Assembly: GCF_014268595.2 (NCBI RefSeq)
Contig: NZ_CP077091.1
Location: forward strand, 5,500,001 to 5,564,000
Length of the DNA: 64,000 nt
Direction of reading: 5' to 3'
Source of the DNA: Pseudomonas hamedanensis
GTDB taxonomy: Bacteria > Pseudomonadota > Gammaproteobacteria > Pseudomonadales > Pseudomonadaceae
In this document: positions 33,801-41,097 of the stretch, in pieces
How the letters are laid out: every line of letters starts with the position of its first letter
How positions within the stretch are numbered: position 1 is the first letter of the stretch
The notes under the pieces: model-generated
Told to the model about the DNA's origin: nothing
The model's input: the letters and a program-made list of their open reading frames with translations, nothing else
Databases searched by the model: none
Program-made: the position numbers and the translations under genes

Positions 33801-36800
33801 TGGCGGGCTGGGTGCCGACACGTTGCTCGGCGGTGCCGGCTATGACACTTACATCGTCGACAACGCCGCAGACATCATCAGTGAAAATGGCGCTCTGGCC
33901 TACGAAATCGACACGGTCTGGTCGTCGGTCGACTGGACTCTGGGCACCAACCTGGAATACCTGTTTCTCGCCGGCAACGCCAACCTCAACGGCACTGGCA
34001 ACAGCCTGAACAACCTGCTCACGGGCAACAGCGGCAATAACGTTCTCGACGGTGGTCTGGGCGCTGACGCCCTGGCCGGCGGTGCCGGCAATGACACCTA
34101 CATTGTCGACAACCTGGGCGACAGCATCAGCGAAACCAGCAACCTGGCTGGCGAGATCGACACCGTGCGCGCCTCGGTGGACTGGACCCTGAGCGCCAAC
34201 CTGGAAAACCTTGTCCTGACCGGCAATGCCATCAACGGCACCGGCAACGAGCTCGACAACGTCCTCACCGGCAACAGCGGCGACAACACCCTCAATGGCG
34301 GCATCGGTGCCGATACCATGAGCGGTGGCGCCGGCGTCGATACCTACTACGTCGATAACGTCGGCGACGTGATCATCGAAACCGATGCCTCGCCAACCGC
34401 TTACGACCGCGTCTTCTCCTCCATCGACTACACCCTCGGCGGCAACGTCGAGAACCTGCTGTTCGTCGGCACCGCCAACCTGCGCGGCATCGGCAGCGCC
34501 GTCGCTAACCGCATGACCGGCAACGCCGGCGACAACTACCTCGACGGCGGCCTCGGTGCCGATACCCTGATGGGTGGGCTGGGCAACGACACCTATGTGG
34601 TCGACAACGCCGCCGATGTCATCAGTGAAAACGGCGCTCTGACCTACGAGATAGACACGGTCTGGTCATCGGTCGACTGGACGCTGGGCACCAACCTGGA
34701 ATACCTGTTCCTCGCCGGCAACGCCAACCTCAACGGCACTGGCAACAGCCTGAACAACCTGCTCACGGGCAACAGCGGCAATAACGTTCTCGACGGTGGT
34801 CTGGGCGCTGACGCCCTGGCCGGCGGTGCCGGCAATGACACCTACATTGTCGACAACCTGGGCGACAGCATCAGCGAAACCAGCAACCTGGCTGGCGAGA
34901 TCGACACCGTGCGCGCCTCGGTGGACTGGACCCTGAGCGCCAACCTGGAAAACCTTGTCCTGACCGGCAATGCCATCAACGGCACCGGCAACGAGCTCGA
35001 CAACGTCCTCACCGGCAACAGCGGCGACAACACCCTCAATGGCGGCATCGGTGCCGATACCATGAGCGGTGGCGCCGGCGTCGATACCTACTACGTCGAT
35101 AACGTCGGCGACGTGATCATCGAAACCGATGCCTCGCCAACCGCTTACGACCGCGTCTTCTCCTCCATCGACTACACCCTCGGCGGCAACGTCGAGAACC
35201 TGCTGTTCGTCGGCACCGCCAACCTGCGCGGCATCGGCAGCGCCGTCGCTAACCGCATGACCGGCAACGCCGGCGACAACTACCTCGACGGCGGCCTCGG
35301 TGCCGATACCCTGATGGGTGGGCTGGGCAACGACACTTACGTGGTCGACAACGCTGGCGACACCGTCAGCGAAACCAGCGCCCTCGCCAATGAGATCGAC
35401 ACCGTGCGCTCCTCGGTCAATTGGACATTGGGCGCCAACCTGGAAAACCTCGTCCTGACCGGCAGCGCCAACCTCGCCGGCACCGGCAACGAGCTGAACA
35501 ACAGCTTGACCGGCAACAGTGGCAACAACGTTCTCGACGGCGGCGCCGGCAATGACACCCTCAATGGCGGGCTGGGGGCCGACACGTTGCTCGGCGGTGC
35601 CGGCTATGACACCTACATCGTCGATAATGCCGCAGACATCATCAGTGAAAATGGCGCGCTGGCCTACGAAATCGACACGGTCTGGTCATCGGTCGACTGG
35701 ACGCTGGGCACCAACCTGGAATACCTGTTCCTCGCCGGCAACGCCAACCTCAACGGCACTGGCAACAGCCTGAACAACCTGCTCACGGGCAACAGCGGCA
35801 ATAACGTTCTCGACGGTGGTCTGGGCGCTGACGCCCTGGCCGGCGGTGCCGGCAATGACACCTACATTGTCGACAACCTGGGCGACAGCATCAGCGAAAC
35901 CAGCAACCTGGCTGGCGAGATCGACACCGTGCGCGCCTCGGTGGACTGGACCCTGAGCGCCAACCTGGAAAACCTTGTCCTGACCGGCAATGCCATCAAC
36001 GGCACCGGCAACGAGCTCGACAACGTCCTCACCGGCAACAGCGGCGACAACACCCTCAATGGCGGCATCGGTGCCGATACCATGAGCGGTGGCGCCGGCG
36101 TCGATACCTACTACGTCGATAACGTCGGCGACGTGATCATCGAAACCGATGCCTCGCCAACCGCTTATGACCGCGTCTTCTCCTCCATCGACTACACCCT
36201 CGGCGGCAACGTCGAGAACCTGCTGTTCGTCGGCACCGCCAACCTGCGCGGCATCGGCAGCGCCGTCGCTAACCGCATGACCGGCAACGCCGGCGACAAC
36301 TACCTCGACGGCGGCCTCGGTGCCGATACCCTGATGGGTGGGCTGGGCAACGACACTTACGTGGTCGACAACGCTGGCGACACCGTCAGCGAAACCAGCG
36401 CCCTCGCCAACGAGATCGACACCGTGCGCTCCTCGGTCAATTGGACATTGGGCGCCAACCTGGAAAACCTCGTCCTGACCGGCAGCGCCAACCTCGTCGG
36501 CACCGGTAACGAACTGAACAACGAGTTGCACGGTAACAACGGCAACAGCACGCTCTACGGTGGTGCCGGTGACGACAATCTGATTGGTGGTCTGGGCAAC
36601 GACATCATGATCGGTGGCGACGGCTCCGACCGTTACCACGTCAATAACATTGGCGATCAGGTGATCGAGACTGATGCGTCGCCAACGGCTATCGACGAAG
36701 TAATCGCGACGATCGATTACGCCCTTGGCGTCAACCTCGAAAACCTCACACTCACCGGCACCGCCGACCTGAATGGCACAGGCAACGGCTATAACAACGT

Positions 36801-38058
36801 TATTACCGGCAATTCCGGCAACAACGTTCTTGATGGTGACCTGGGAACCGATACGCTGATCGGTGGTTTGGGCAATGACACTTACATTGTCGATAACGTC
36901 GGCGACACGATCGTTGAAAAAAGCACCTCGCCGAGTGAAATCGACACTGTGCGTTCATCGATCAACTGGATCCTTGGCGCCAATCTGGAAAACCTTGTGC
37001 TCACCGGCAGTGCAATTAGAGGCACCGGCAACGATCTGAACAACATGCTGACTGGCAACAGTGAAAACAATACGCTCCAAGGAGGGGCCGGTGACGACAT
37101 CCTCGACGGCGGCTCGGGTAGCGACCTGCTGATGGGCGGCGCTGGCTCAGACACCTACTACGTCGATGACGACTTTGACGTCGTCATGGACATGGGGGGC
37201 GAGGCGGACGATGTCGACCAGGTCATGTCTTCCGTCAACTACACCCTTGGCTCCGACCTCGAAAACCTGACACTTGTCGGTATCGCCGACCTAAACGGTA
37301 CCGGTAACGAGAAGAACAACGTTCTGACTGGTAATGACGGCAACAACACCCTCAATGGTGGGGATGGCAACGATATCCTTAACGGTGGTGCCGGGATGGA
37401 TACCATGATCGGTGGTAGCGGCGATGACACCTACATTCTTGATAAATCCATCGAATTGTCGCGGGTCAAAGAGGCGGCTGACAGTGGGCAGGATTGGGTG
37501 GTTATCGATTTTTCTACTGAAAATCAGACCAGTTTTATAAACCTGGATACGCCTTATCTGAAATACGTGGAAAACCTGAAAATCAATGGCACAGGTGCTT
37601 TCACACTATGGGGCAATGCTTTTGACAACAAGCTGATCGGTAATGCCGACGACAACATAATGGACGGTGGCAGCGGCGACGATTTGCTGGATGGGGGTGC
37701 TGGGGCCGATAGACTGGTCGGCGGACCCGGCAAGGACACGCTGATCGGTGGGACTGGCAGCGACCAGTTTGCCTTCACCCACTTGGAGCATATGGGGCTT
37801 GGCAGTTCGAGGGACGTCATCAACGACTTCAACAGCCTTGAGGGTGACAAGATCGATTTCAGAATGCTTGATGCCAACCTGCTGCAAAATGGCATCAACA
37901 CGTTCTCCTTCATTGGTGCGGACACCTTCACGGGTGCGGGCCAATTGCGTTTCGTTGACCACATTTTGTCGGGCAACGTCAGCGGCAACGCCGGTGCGGA
38001 CTTCGAAATCCAGTTGTTGGGGGTGAACTCCTTCAGTGCCAACGATCTGATGGCCTGA
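30844..38058 (+). CDS. Giant serralysin-like (M10) zinc metalloprotease with RTX-like repeat array
   Basis: Predicted extracellular protease of about 2404 residues. ATG 30844 starts MPSPTGITLSLSSKL with no Sec signal, as expected for type I secretion. The catalytic domain covers about 30-290. The metzincin motif HEIGHALGLKH is at 157-167 and the Met-turn TVMSYN places Met191. From about 297 to 2240 it carries 23 modules of about 72-103 residues. Each has RTX nonapeptide-like turns (GGxGxDT), a YVVDNxxD segment and an LENLxLTG/NGTGN half. The final segment (VINDFNSLEGDKIDF to FSANDLMA) resembles the M10 serralysin C-terminal secretion domain. Ordinary serralysins have about 480 residues, so the repeat array is a fivefold expansion that may serve as a calcium-folded stalk or adhesin. 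No exporter or inhibitor gene is adjacent. Confidence 0.9.
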   Translation: MPSPTGITLSLSSKLTGVNALDSLLSGTYWAGVNWPFDGPTQLTYSFIEPNTSYFATNYSADNEYKAIYKLSDSQKSGIINALATWSAVANITFTQTTDDISNVGDLRFGGYALMGNEAAAWAYTPSNVPRGGDVWIGDPTVEYATRGTYDYMTFIHEIGHALGLKHPFSGNGVNPTILTPALDDVQFTVMSYNNNYAYQPMTPMVLDILAIQALYGANMSWQTGDNVYKWKAYEPVFETIWDAGGNDTIDASSQAAQVDINLNEGTYSTIGLPNLYAGSVFNSGLGIAYGAEIENAIGSNFNDTLRGNDLDNVLDGGTGVDTMYGGAGNDTYYVDNRDDRIYETGTSAGEVDAVFATTSYSLYINTNVENLTLLTNADLNGYGNDGKNVITGNAGNNLLDGYGGADTLIGGTGNDIYGVDNAGDVILETSTLASEIDTVRASVSWGLGNNLENLELTGSGNVNATGNNQNNILTGNAGDNVLDGLGGLDTLIGGAGNDAYVIEQAAELDLAKENANEGNDTLILNYSVQTNTLINLDSTALGNFENVTVNGSGAFDVQGNARDNVLTGNAFANTLTGGAGNDTYVINGLEDTLVERANEGRDQVRTYVTYSLGANLEDGQLLGDAAINLSGNELNNILTGNTGANILDGGLGADTLIGGAGNDIYMVDNAADVVVEGWTNDYDQVYSSTNFTLNVNLEALFLMGSGDLNGTGNSSENRITGNIGNNVLDGGYGADTLIGGLGNDTYVVDNASDQIVEWANEGYDVVRSSVSYALGANIEDASLLGNAAINLEGNELNNVLTGNSGDNTLNGGIGADTMSGGAGVDTYYVDNVGDVIIETDASPTAYDRVFSSIDYTLGGNVENLLFVGTANLRGIGSAVANRMTGNAGDNYLDGGLGADTLMGGLGNDTYVVDNVGDTVSETSTLASEIDSVWSSVDWTLAANLENLFLAGTANLNGTGNELNNSLAGNSGNNVLDGGTGNDTLNGGLGADTLLGGAGYDTYIVDNAADIISENGALAYEIDTVWSSVDWTLGTNLEYLFLAGNANLNGTGNSLNNLLTGNSGNNVLDGGLGADALAGGAGNDTYIVDNLGDSISETSNLAGEIDTVRASVDWTLSANLENLVLTGNAINGTGNELDNVLTGNSGDNTLNGGIGADTMSGGAGVDTYYVDNVGDVIIETDASPTAYDRVFSSIDYTLGGNVENLLFVGTANLRGIGSAVANRMTGNAGDNYLDGGLGADTLMGGLGNDTYVVDNAADVISENGALTYEIDTVWSSVDWTLGTNLEYLFLAGNANLNGTGNSLNNLLTGNSGNNVLDGGLGADALAGGAGNDTYIVDNLGDSISETSNLAGEIDTVRASVDWTLSANLENLVLTGNAINGTGNELDNVLTGNSGDNTLNGGIGADTMSGGAGVDTYYVDNVGDVIIETDASPTAYDRVFSSIDYTLGGNVENLLFVGTANLRGIGSAVANRMTGNAGDNYLDGGLGADTLMGGLGNDTYVVDNAGDTVSETSALANEIDTVRSSVNWTLGANLENLVLTGSANLAGTGNELNNSLTGNSGNNVLDGGAGNDTLNGGLGADTLLGGAGYDTYIVDNAADIISENGALAYEIDTVWSSVDWTLGTNLEYLFLAGNANLNGTGNSLNNLLTGNSGNNVLDGGLGADALAGGAGNDTYIVDNLGDSISETSNLAGEIDTVRASVDWTLSANLENLVLTGNAINGTGNELDNVLTGNSGDNTLNGGIGADTMSGGAGVDTYYVDNVGDVIIETDASPTAYDRVFSSIDYTLGGNVENLLFVGTANLRGIGSAVANRMTGNAGDNYLDGGLGADTLMGGLGNDTYVVDNAGDTVSETSALANEIDTVRSSVNWTLGANLENLVLTGSANLVGTGNELNNELHGNNGNSTLYGGAGDDNLIGGLGNDIMIGGDGSDRYHVNNIGDQVIETDASPTAIDEVIATIDYALGVNLENLTLTGTADLNGTGNGYNNVITGNSGNNVLDGDLGTDTLIGGLGNDTYIVDNVGDTIVEKSTSPSEIDTVRSSINWILGANLENLVLTGSAIRGTGNDLNNMLTGNSENNTLQGGAGDDILDGGSGSDLLMGGAGSDTYYVDDDFDVVMDMGGEADDVDQVMSSVNYTLGSDLENLTLVGIADLNGTGNEKNNVLTGNDGNNTLNGGDGNDILNGGAGMDTMIGGSGDDTYILDKSIELSRVKEAADSGQDWVVIDFSTENQTSFINLDTPYLKYVENLKINGTGAFTLWGNAFDNKLIGNADDNIMDGGSGDDLLDGGAGADRLVGGPGKDTLIGGTGSDQFAFTHLEHMGLGSSRDVINDFNSLEGDKIDFRMLDANLLQNGINTFSFIGADTFTGAGQLRFVDHILSGNVSGNAGADFEIQLLGVNSFSANDLMA
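33241..34260 (+). repeat. Higher-order repeat unit A (1020 bp, four modules)
   Basis: Encodes four consecutive modules of 83, 83, 92 and 82 residues (protein residues 800-1139). Its first roughly 300 bases recur unchanged at 34261, 35005 and 36025, apart from a single substitution in the last copy. Confidence 0.9.
34261..35004 (+). repeat. Higher-order repeat unit B (744 bp, three modules)
   Basis: Same unit minus 276 bp. Its second module is a hybrid: the first half matches module 2 of the other units (to NDTYVVDN) and the second half matches module 3 (from AADVISENGAL). That is the expected product of an in-register deletion between neighbouring modules. Confidence 0.88.
35005..36024 (+). 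repeat. Higher-order repeat unit C (1020 bp, four modules)
   Basis: Full four-module unit. Bases 34681-35475 (end of unit B and start of unit C) and 35701-36495 (end of unit C and start of unit D) differ at only two positions by line-by-line comparison, both synonymous C/T changes (near 36168 and 36411). Confidence 0.88.
36025..36495 (+). repeat. Partial higher-order repeat unit D
   Basis: First one and a half modules of the unit, after which sequence identity with the other copies decays and the array continues with diverged modules. Confidence 0.85.
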
Positions 38059-38107
38059 CCTTCTTCTGCCCGACCCGGCCGACAAAATGGACCGGGTCAC
38101 CTTCAAA

Positions 38108-38140
38108 AAAAACGCCCCGATCAATCGGGGCGTTTTTTAT
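38108..38140. terminator. Bidirectional terminator between protease and luxR-type gene
   Basis: Perfect 10-bp stem AACGCCCCGA/TCGGGGCGTT (38111-38120 with 38125-38134), loop TCAA, flanked by A and T runs. Confidence 0.92.
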
Positions 38141-38159
38141 CGACCGCCGTTTGTCGCGG

Positions 38160-40892
38160 CTAGCTCAAAACCCCCAGTTCCTTCGCCCGCGCCACTGCCT
38201 GCGTACGCCGCTCAACCCCAAGCTTGCTGTTGATATGGCTGGCATGAGTCTTCACGGTATGCAGCGAGATGAACAGTTGGTCGCTGATTTCCTGGTTCGA
38301 ACAGCCTTGGGCGATCAACCGCAGCACCGCCAGTTCTCGGCTGCTGAGCTGTTCGGTAGTACTCGATTCCACGGCCGGACGGAGTGTCACTGGCGGAAAG
38401 TGTTGCAGCAAATGCTGTCCTGCCAGCGTTGGCGACGTCAGCAATTGTCCGCGCAACCAGTCCGCGTCTCCTTTGACCAAACAATCGAACGGTTGCAGCA
38501 CGCCCCCGGCCGCTGCCTCCAACGCCTGATTCAGCGCTTTGCGCGCCTCCGCTTCGCGCCCGCTCGCCAACAGCAACGCCACCTTCTGCGTCAACGCCAT
38601 CACGCTGAGCAACTGACGCCCGGTTTGCTGGCCGTTTTCGTGCAATACGTTCAAGCGCCCTTCGGCGAGCATCGGTTGCCCTTGAATCACATCGAGCAGT
38701 GCCTGTTGCAGTTCGACATGCAAAGGCAGTTGTGGATGAAATTCCGGAGGCGCCGCCGCACGTTCGCCCGTATAGGTCTGTCCCAGCCGCGCGAGCCAGG
38801 CTTCGGCCAGATCGGTGCGGCCCTGCGCCAGCCACAGTTCACATTTGACCAGGGTGATCATCGCCAGATAGTAAATCGGCGGCACGTCCCAGATGTGCAT
38901 CAGCCGCTCGGCTTCGGCGAGTTCGGCGAAGGCCTTGGCGAACTCGCCACTGGCGCCGTCCAGGCGTGCGATCACGCAGTGGCCAATCAGCACGCTGATG
39001 TCGCGACAGGCGCGAGCTTCGCCGATGCCAGCCAGCAGACGTACGCGTGCGGCTTGCGGCTGCAAACGCATCGCCAGCAGAAATCCTTCGTACAACGTCA
39101 GCCGCGCGCGCACGGCGTATAGTCGCTGCGGCGAGAGCCCGCGTAAGCGCTCCAGCCCCTGATGAACTTCATCCATCGCGCGCAGAATCTCGCCACGCGA
39201 CTGCAAAACCCGCGCACGGTCGTAATGCGCCAGCGCCTCGAACAACGGATTGCCGACCCGCTGTGCCAGTTCAAGAGACTCGCGATTGAGTCCCCGGGCG
39301 CGCCACAGATCACCGTCGGCGATCGCCAGATTGGATAACGTCGACAAACACATCAGCCGTTGGCCATAACGCTTGGCCGGCAGGCTCTCCAGCGCTTCAG
39401 TGCAATAGCGCAGCGTCAGCTCGCGATGGCCGCGCCCGCGAGCGATGATCCCGCTCAGCGCCAGCCATTGCGCCAGCATCGATTTCTGCGCCGTGGCCGA
39501 AGGCGCCGGCAGGAAGCGGCTCAAGTGGCTGGACAACTCTTCGGCAGCATCGAGCTGGCACGCCAGCCCCAGCGCCCAACTGTAGAGCACGATCAGCCGT
39601 GGCGTGCTGATAAGCAGGCTGTCGGGCAAGTCCATTTTCCAGCGCAGCAGCATGCCGACGTTCTGCTCGGCGAGCAGTTGTTCTTCGGACAGGTTCTGCA
39701 CCAGATTCGCCGCCACATCGAGGTGCCCGGCGCGCAGTGCCTGCTCCACGGCTTCGTCGAGCAAACCCTGCGCGTTGAACCAGCGACAGGCACGCAAATG
39801 CAGAGTGGCGGTAGGCACCATCGCCTGCGCGATCGGCCGGCTGCGCAACAGATCCGAGAACAGATGATGGTAGCGATACCAATGACCGTGCTCGTCCAGC
39901 GGCACCAGAAATACCTGGTGGGCGAGCAGGAAGCGCAGGATCTCGGCGCTGTCATGGGCTTCGCGCACCGCGTCACAGAGTTCGCTGCAAAAGCGTTCCT
40001 GCGGTGCGGTTTCGTAGAGAAACGATTGCACTTCGACGGGCAGGCAATCGATGACTTCCTCGAGCAGATAATCGCGTATCAGCCCTTCCCCGCCATTCAG
40101 CGCTTGCGGCAGCGCGGCATCGTTGCCCGCCTCGGACACCGCCAGCAACCAGAAGCGCAGCCCGGCGACCCAGCCTTCGCTGCGCTGGATCAGGTTCTCC
40201 AATGCTTCACCGCGCAATGAGCTGCTGTGGCGGTCAAGCAAGGTCAGGGCTTCGTCGTGGGTCAGGCGTAAATCCTGTTCGTGCAGTTCGAGCAACTGGC
40301 GCGACAGGCGCAAACGCGCCAGATGCCAGTCCGGGCGCTGCCGACTGGTGACCATGACCAACAAGCCATCGGGCAAATGATTGAGGAAAAATTGCAGGCA
40401 ACGATCTAGCACCGGGCCTTGGGCAAGGTGGTAATCGTCGAGCACCAGCAGCAACGGCGCGGCCGGATCGAGCTGCAGGGCCAGCTCATCAAGCAGACCG
40501 TCGAGCCACTCTTCGAAAGCAAACGGCTGATGGCGCTGACGCATTTTCAACAGGCCGAGGGCGCCGGCGCCCAAGGCTGGAAAATAATCCTGGAGACCTT
40601 CGAGCAAGCGTTCGAGAAAACGCCCGGGATCGCTGTCACGCGGACTCAGGCCCAGCCAGAGGCTTTGCCATTGCGCCGGCAGGCTCTGACAGAACTCCAC
40701 CGCCAGCGAACTCTTGCCGAACCCGGCCGGGGCGCTGACCAGCAACAACCGACCACCGAGTCCGGCTTGAAGGCGTTCGCACAGACGCGGTCGCAGCACA
40801 TAGCCGTCAGGCAGCGGCGGGCGAAAAAAACGCCCGTCCAGTGCTGCGACGGTAATGCTTGCAGGACCCGGAAGCGGGGACAGATCAGTCAT
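38160..40892 (-). CDS. MalT-like LuxR family transcriptional regulator
   Basis: Large ATP-dependent activator of 910 residues (STAND/MalT architecture). Near the N terminus it has Walker A APAGFGKSS (about 54-62) and Walker B LLLVLDDYH (about 127). A long TPR-like helical sensor region (about 350-830) precedes the C-terminal LuxR helix-turn-helix LSSRELAVLRLIAQGCSNQE (about 846-865), completed by ISLHTVKTHASHI. Such proteins oligomerise on binding an inducer plus ATP. It lies downstream of the DUF1329/DUF1302/acyl-CoA ligase genes, which it probably controls; that is inferred from position. Three GCTACAA repeats lie upstream of its start. Confidence 0.9.
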   Translation of the reverse strand: MTDLSPLPGPASITVAALDGRFFRPPLPDGYVLRPRLCERLQAGLGGRLLLVSAPAGFGKSSLAVEFCQSLPAQWQSLWLGLSPRDSDPGRFLERLLEGLQDYFPALGAGALGLLKMRQRHQPFAFEEWLDGLLDELALQLDPAAPLLLVLDDYHLAQGPVLDRCLQFFLNHLPDGLLVMVTSRQRPDWHLARLRLSRQLLELHEQDLRLTHDEALTLLDRHSSSLRGEALENLIQRSEGWVAGLRFWLLAVSEAGNDAALPQALNGGEGLIRDYLLEEVIDCLPVEVQSFLYETAPQERFCSELCDAVREAHDSAEILRFLLAHQVFLVPLDEHGHWYRYHHLFSDLLRSRPIAQAMVPTATLHLRACRWFNAQGLLDEAVEQALRAGHLDVAANLVQNLSEEQLLAEQNVGMLLRWKMDLPDSLLISTPRLIVLYSWALGLACQLDAAEELSSHLSRFLPAPSATAQKSMLAQWLALSGIIARGRGHRELTLRYCTEALESLPAKRYGQRLMCLSTLSNLAIADGDLWRARGLNRESLELAQRVGNPLFEALAHYDRARVLQSRGEILRAMDEVHQGLERLRGLSPQRLYAVRARLTLYEGFLLAMRLQPQAARVRLLAGIGEARACRDISVLIGHCVIARLDGASGEFAKAFAELAEAERLMHIWDVPPIYYLAMITLVKCELWLAQGRTDLAEAWLARLGQTYTGERAAAPPEFHPQLPLHVELQQALLDVIQGQPMLAEGRLNVLHENGQQTGRQLLSVMALTQKVALLLASGREAEARKALNQALEAAAGGVLQPFDCLVKGDADWLRGQLLTSPTLAGQHLLQHFPPVTLRPAVESSTTEQLSSRELAVLRLIAQGCSNQEISDQLFISLHTVKTHASHINSKLGVERRTQAVARAKELGVLS

Positions 40893-40974
40893 GGCCGGCT
40901 CTTGTTTGAATGCTATTGGCGGCGTTGCAGATGTCCGCAGACTAGCCTTAAACGCAGAGGGAATGAAGGTCGCT

Positions 40975-41002
40975 GCTACAAATGGCTACAAAAAGGCTAC
41001 AA
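40975..41002. promoter_or_regulatory. Three direct repeats GCTACAA upstream of the luxR-type gene
   Basis: GCTACAA occurs at 40975-40981, 40985-40991 and 40996-41002 (TTGTAGC on the coding strand), with periods of 10 and 11 bases. They start 83 bases before the ATG at 40892. One-helical-turn spacing suggests cooperative binding of a regulator such as the MalT-type protein itself. Function is inferred. Confidence 0.5.
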
Positions 41003-41036
41003 GAGATGTGCACAGGTCAGCGCAAAACCGCACGCA

Positions 41037-41070
41037 AAGAAACGCCCCGAACCAGTCGGGGCGTTTCGCG
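41037..41070 (-). terminator. Terminator after DUF1329 gene
   Basis: AACGCCCCGA (41041-41050) pairs with TCGGGGCGTT (41056-41065). On - it is followed by TCTTTG, a modest U tract. Confidence 0.65.
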
Positions 41071-41097
41071 AGGGTGCGGCCTCGGGTTTATCGCGGT

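Noticed and set aside
33241..36495. Possible CRISPR-like array
   Set aside because: The repeats are 744-1020 bp coding units in one frame, not 25-40 bp repeats with unique spacers. The REP palindromes elsewhere also lack regular spacing.
35686..36639. 317-codon - strand frame opposite the protease repeats
   Set aside because: It repeats with the same period as the coding strand and is a shadow of the RTX-like modules.
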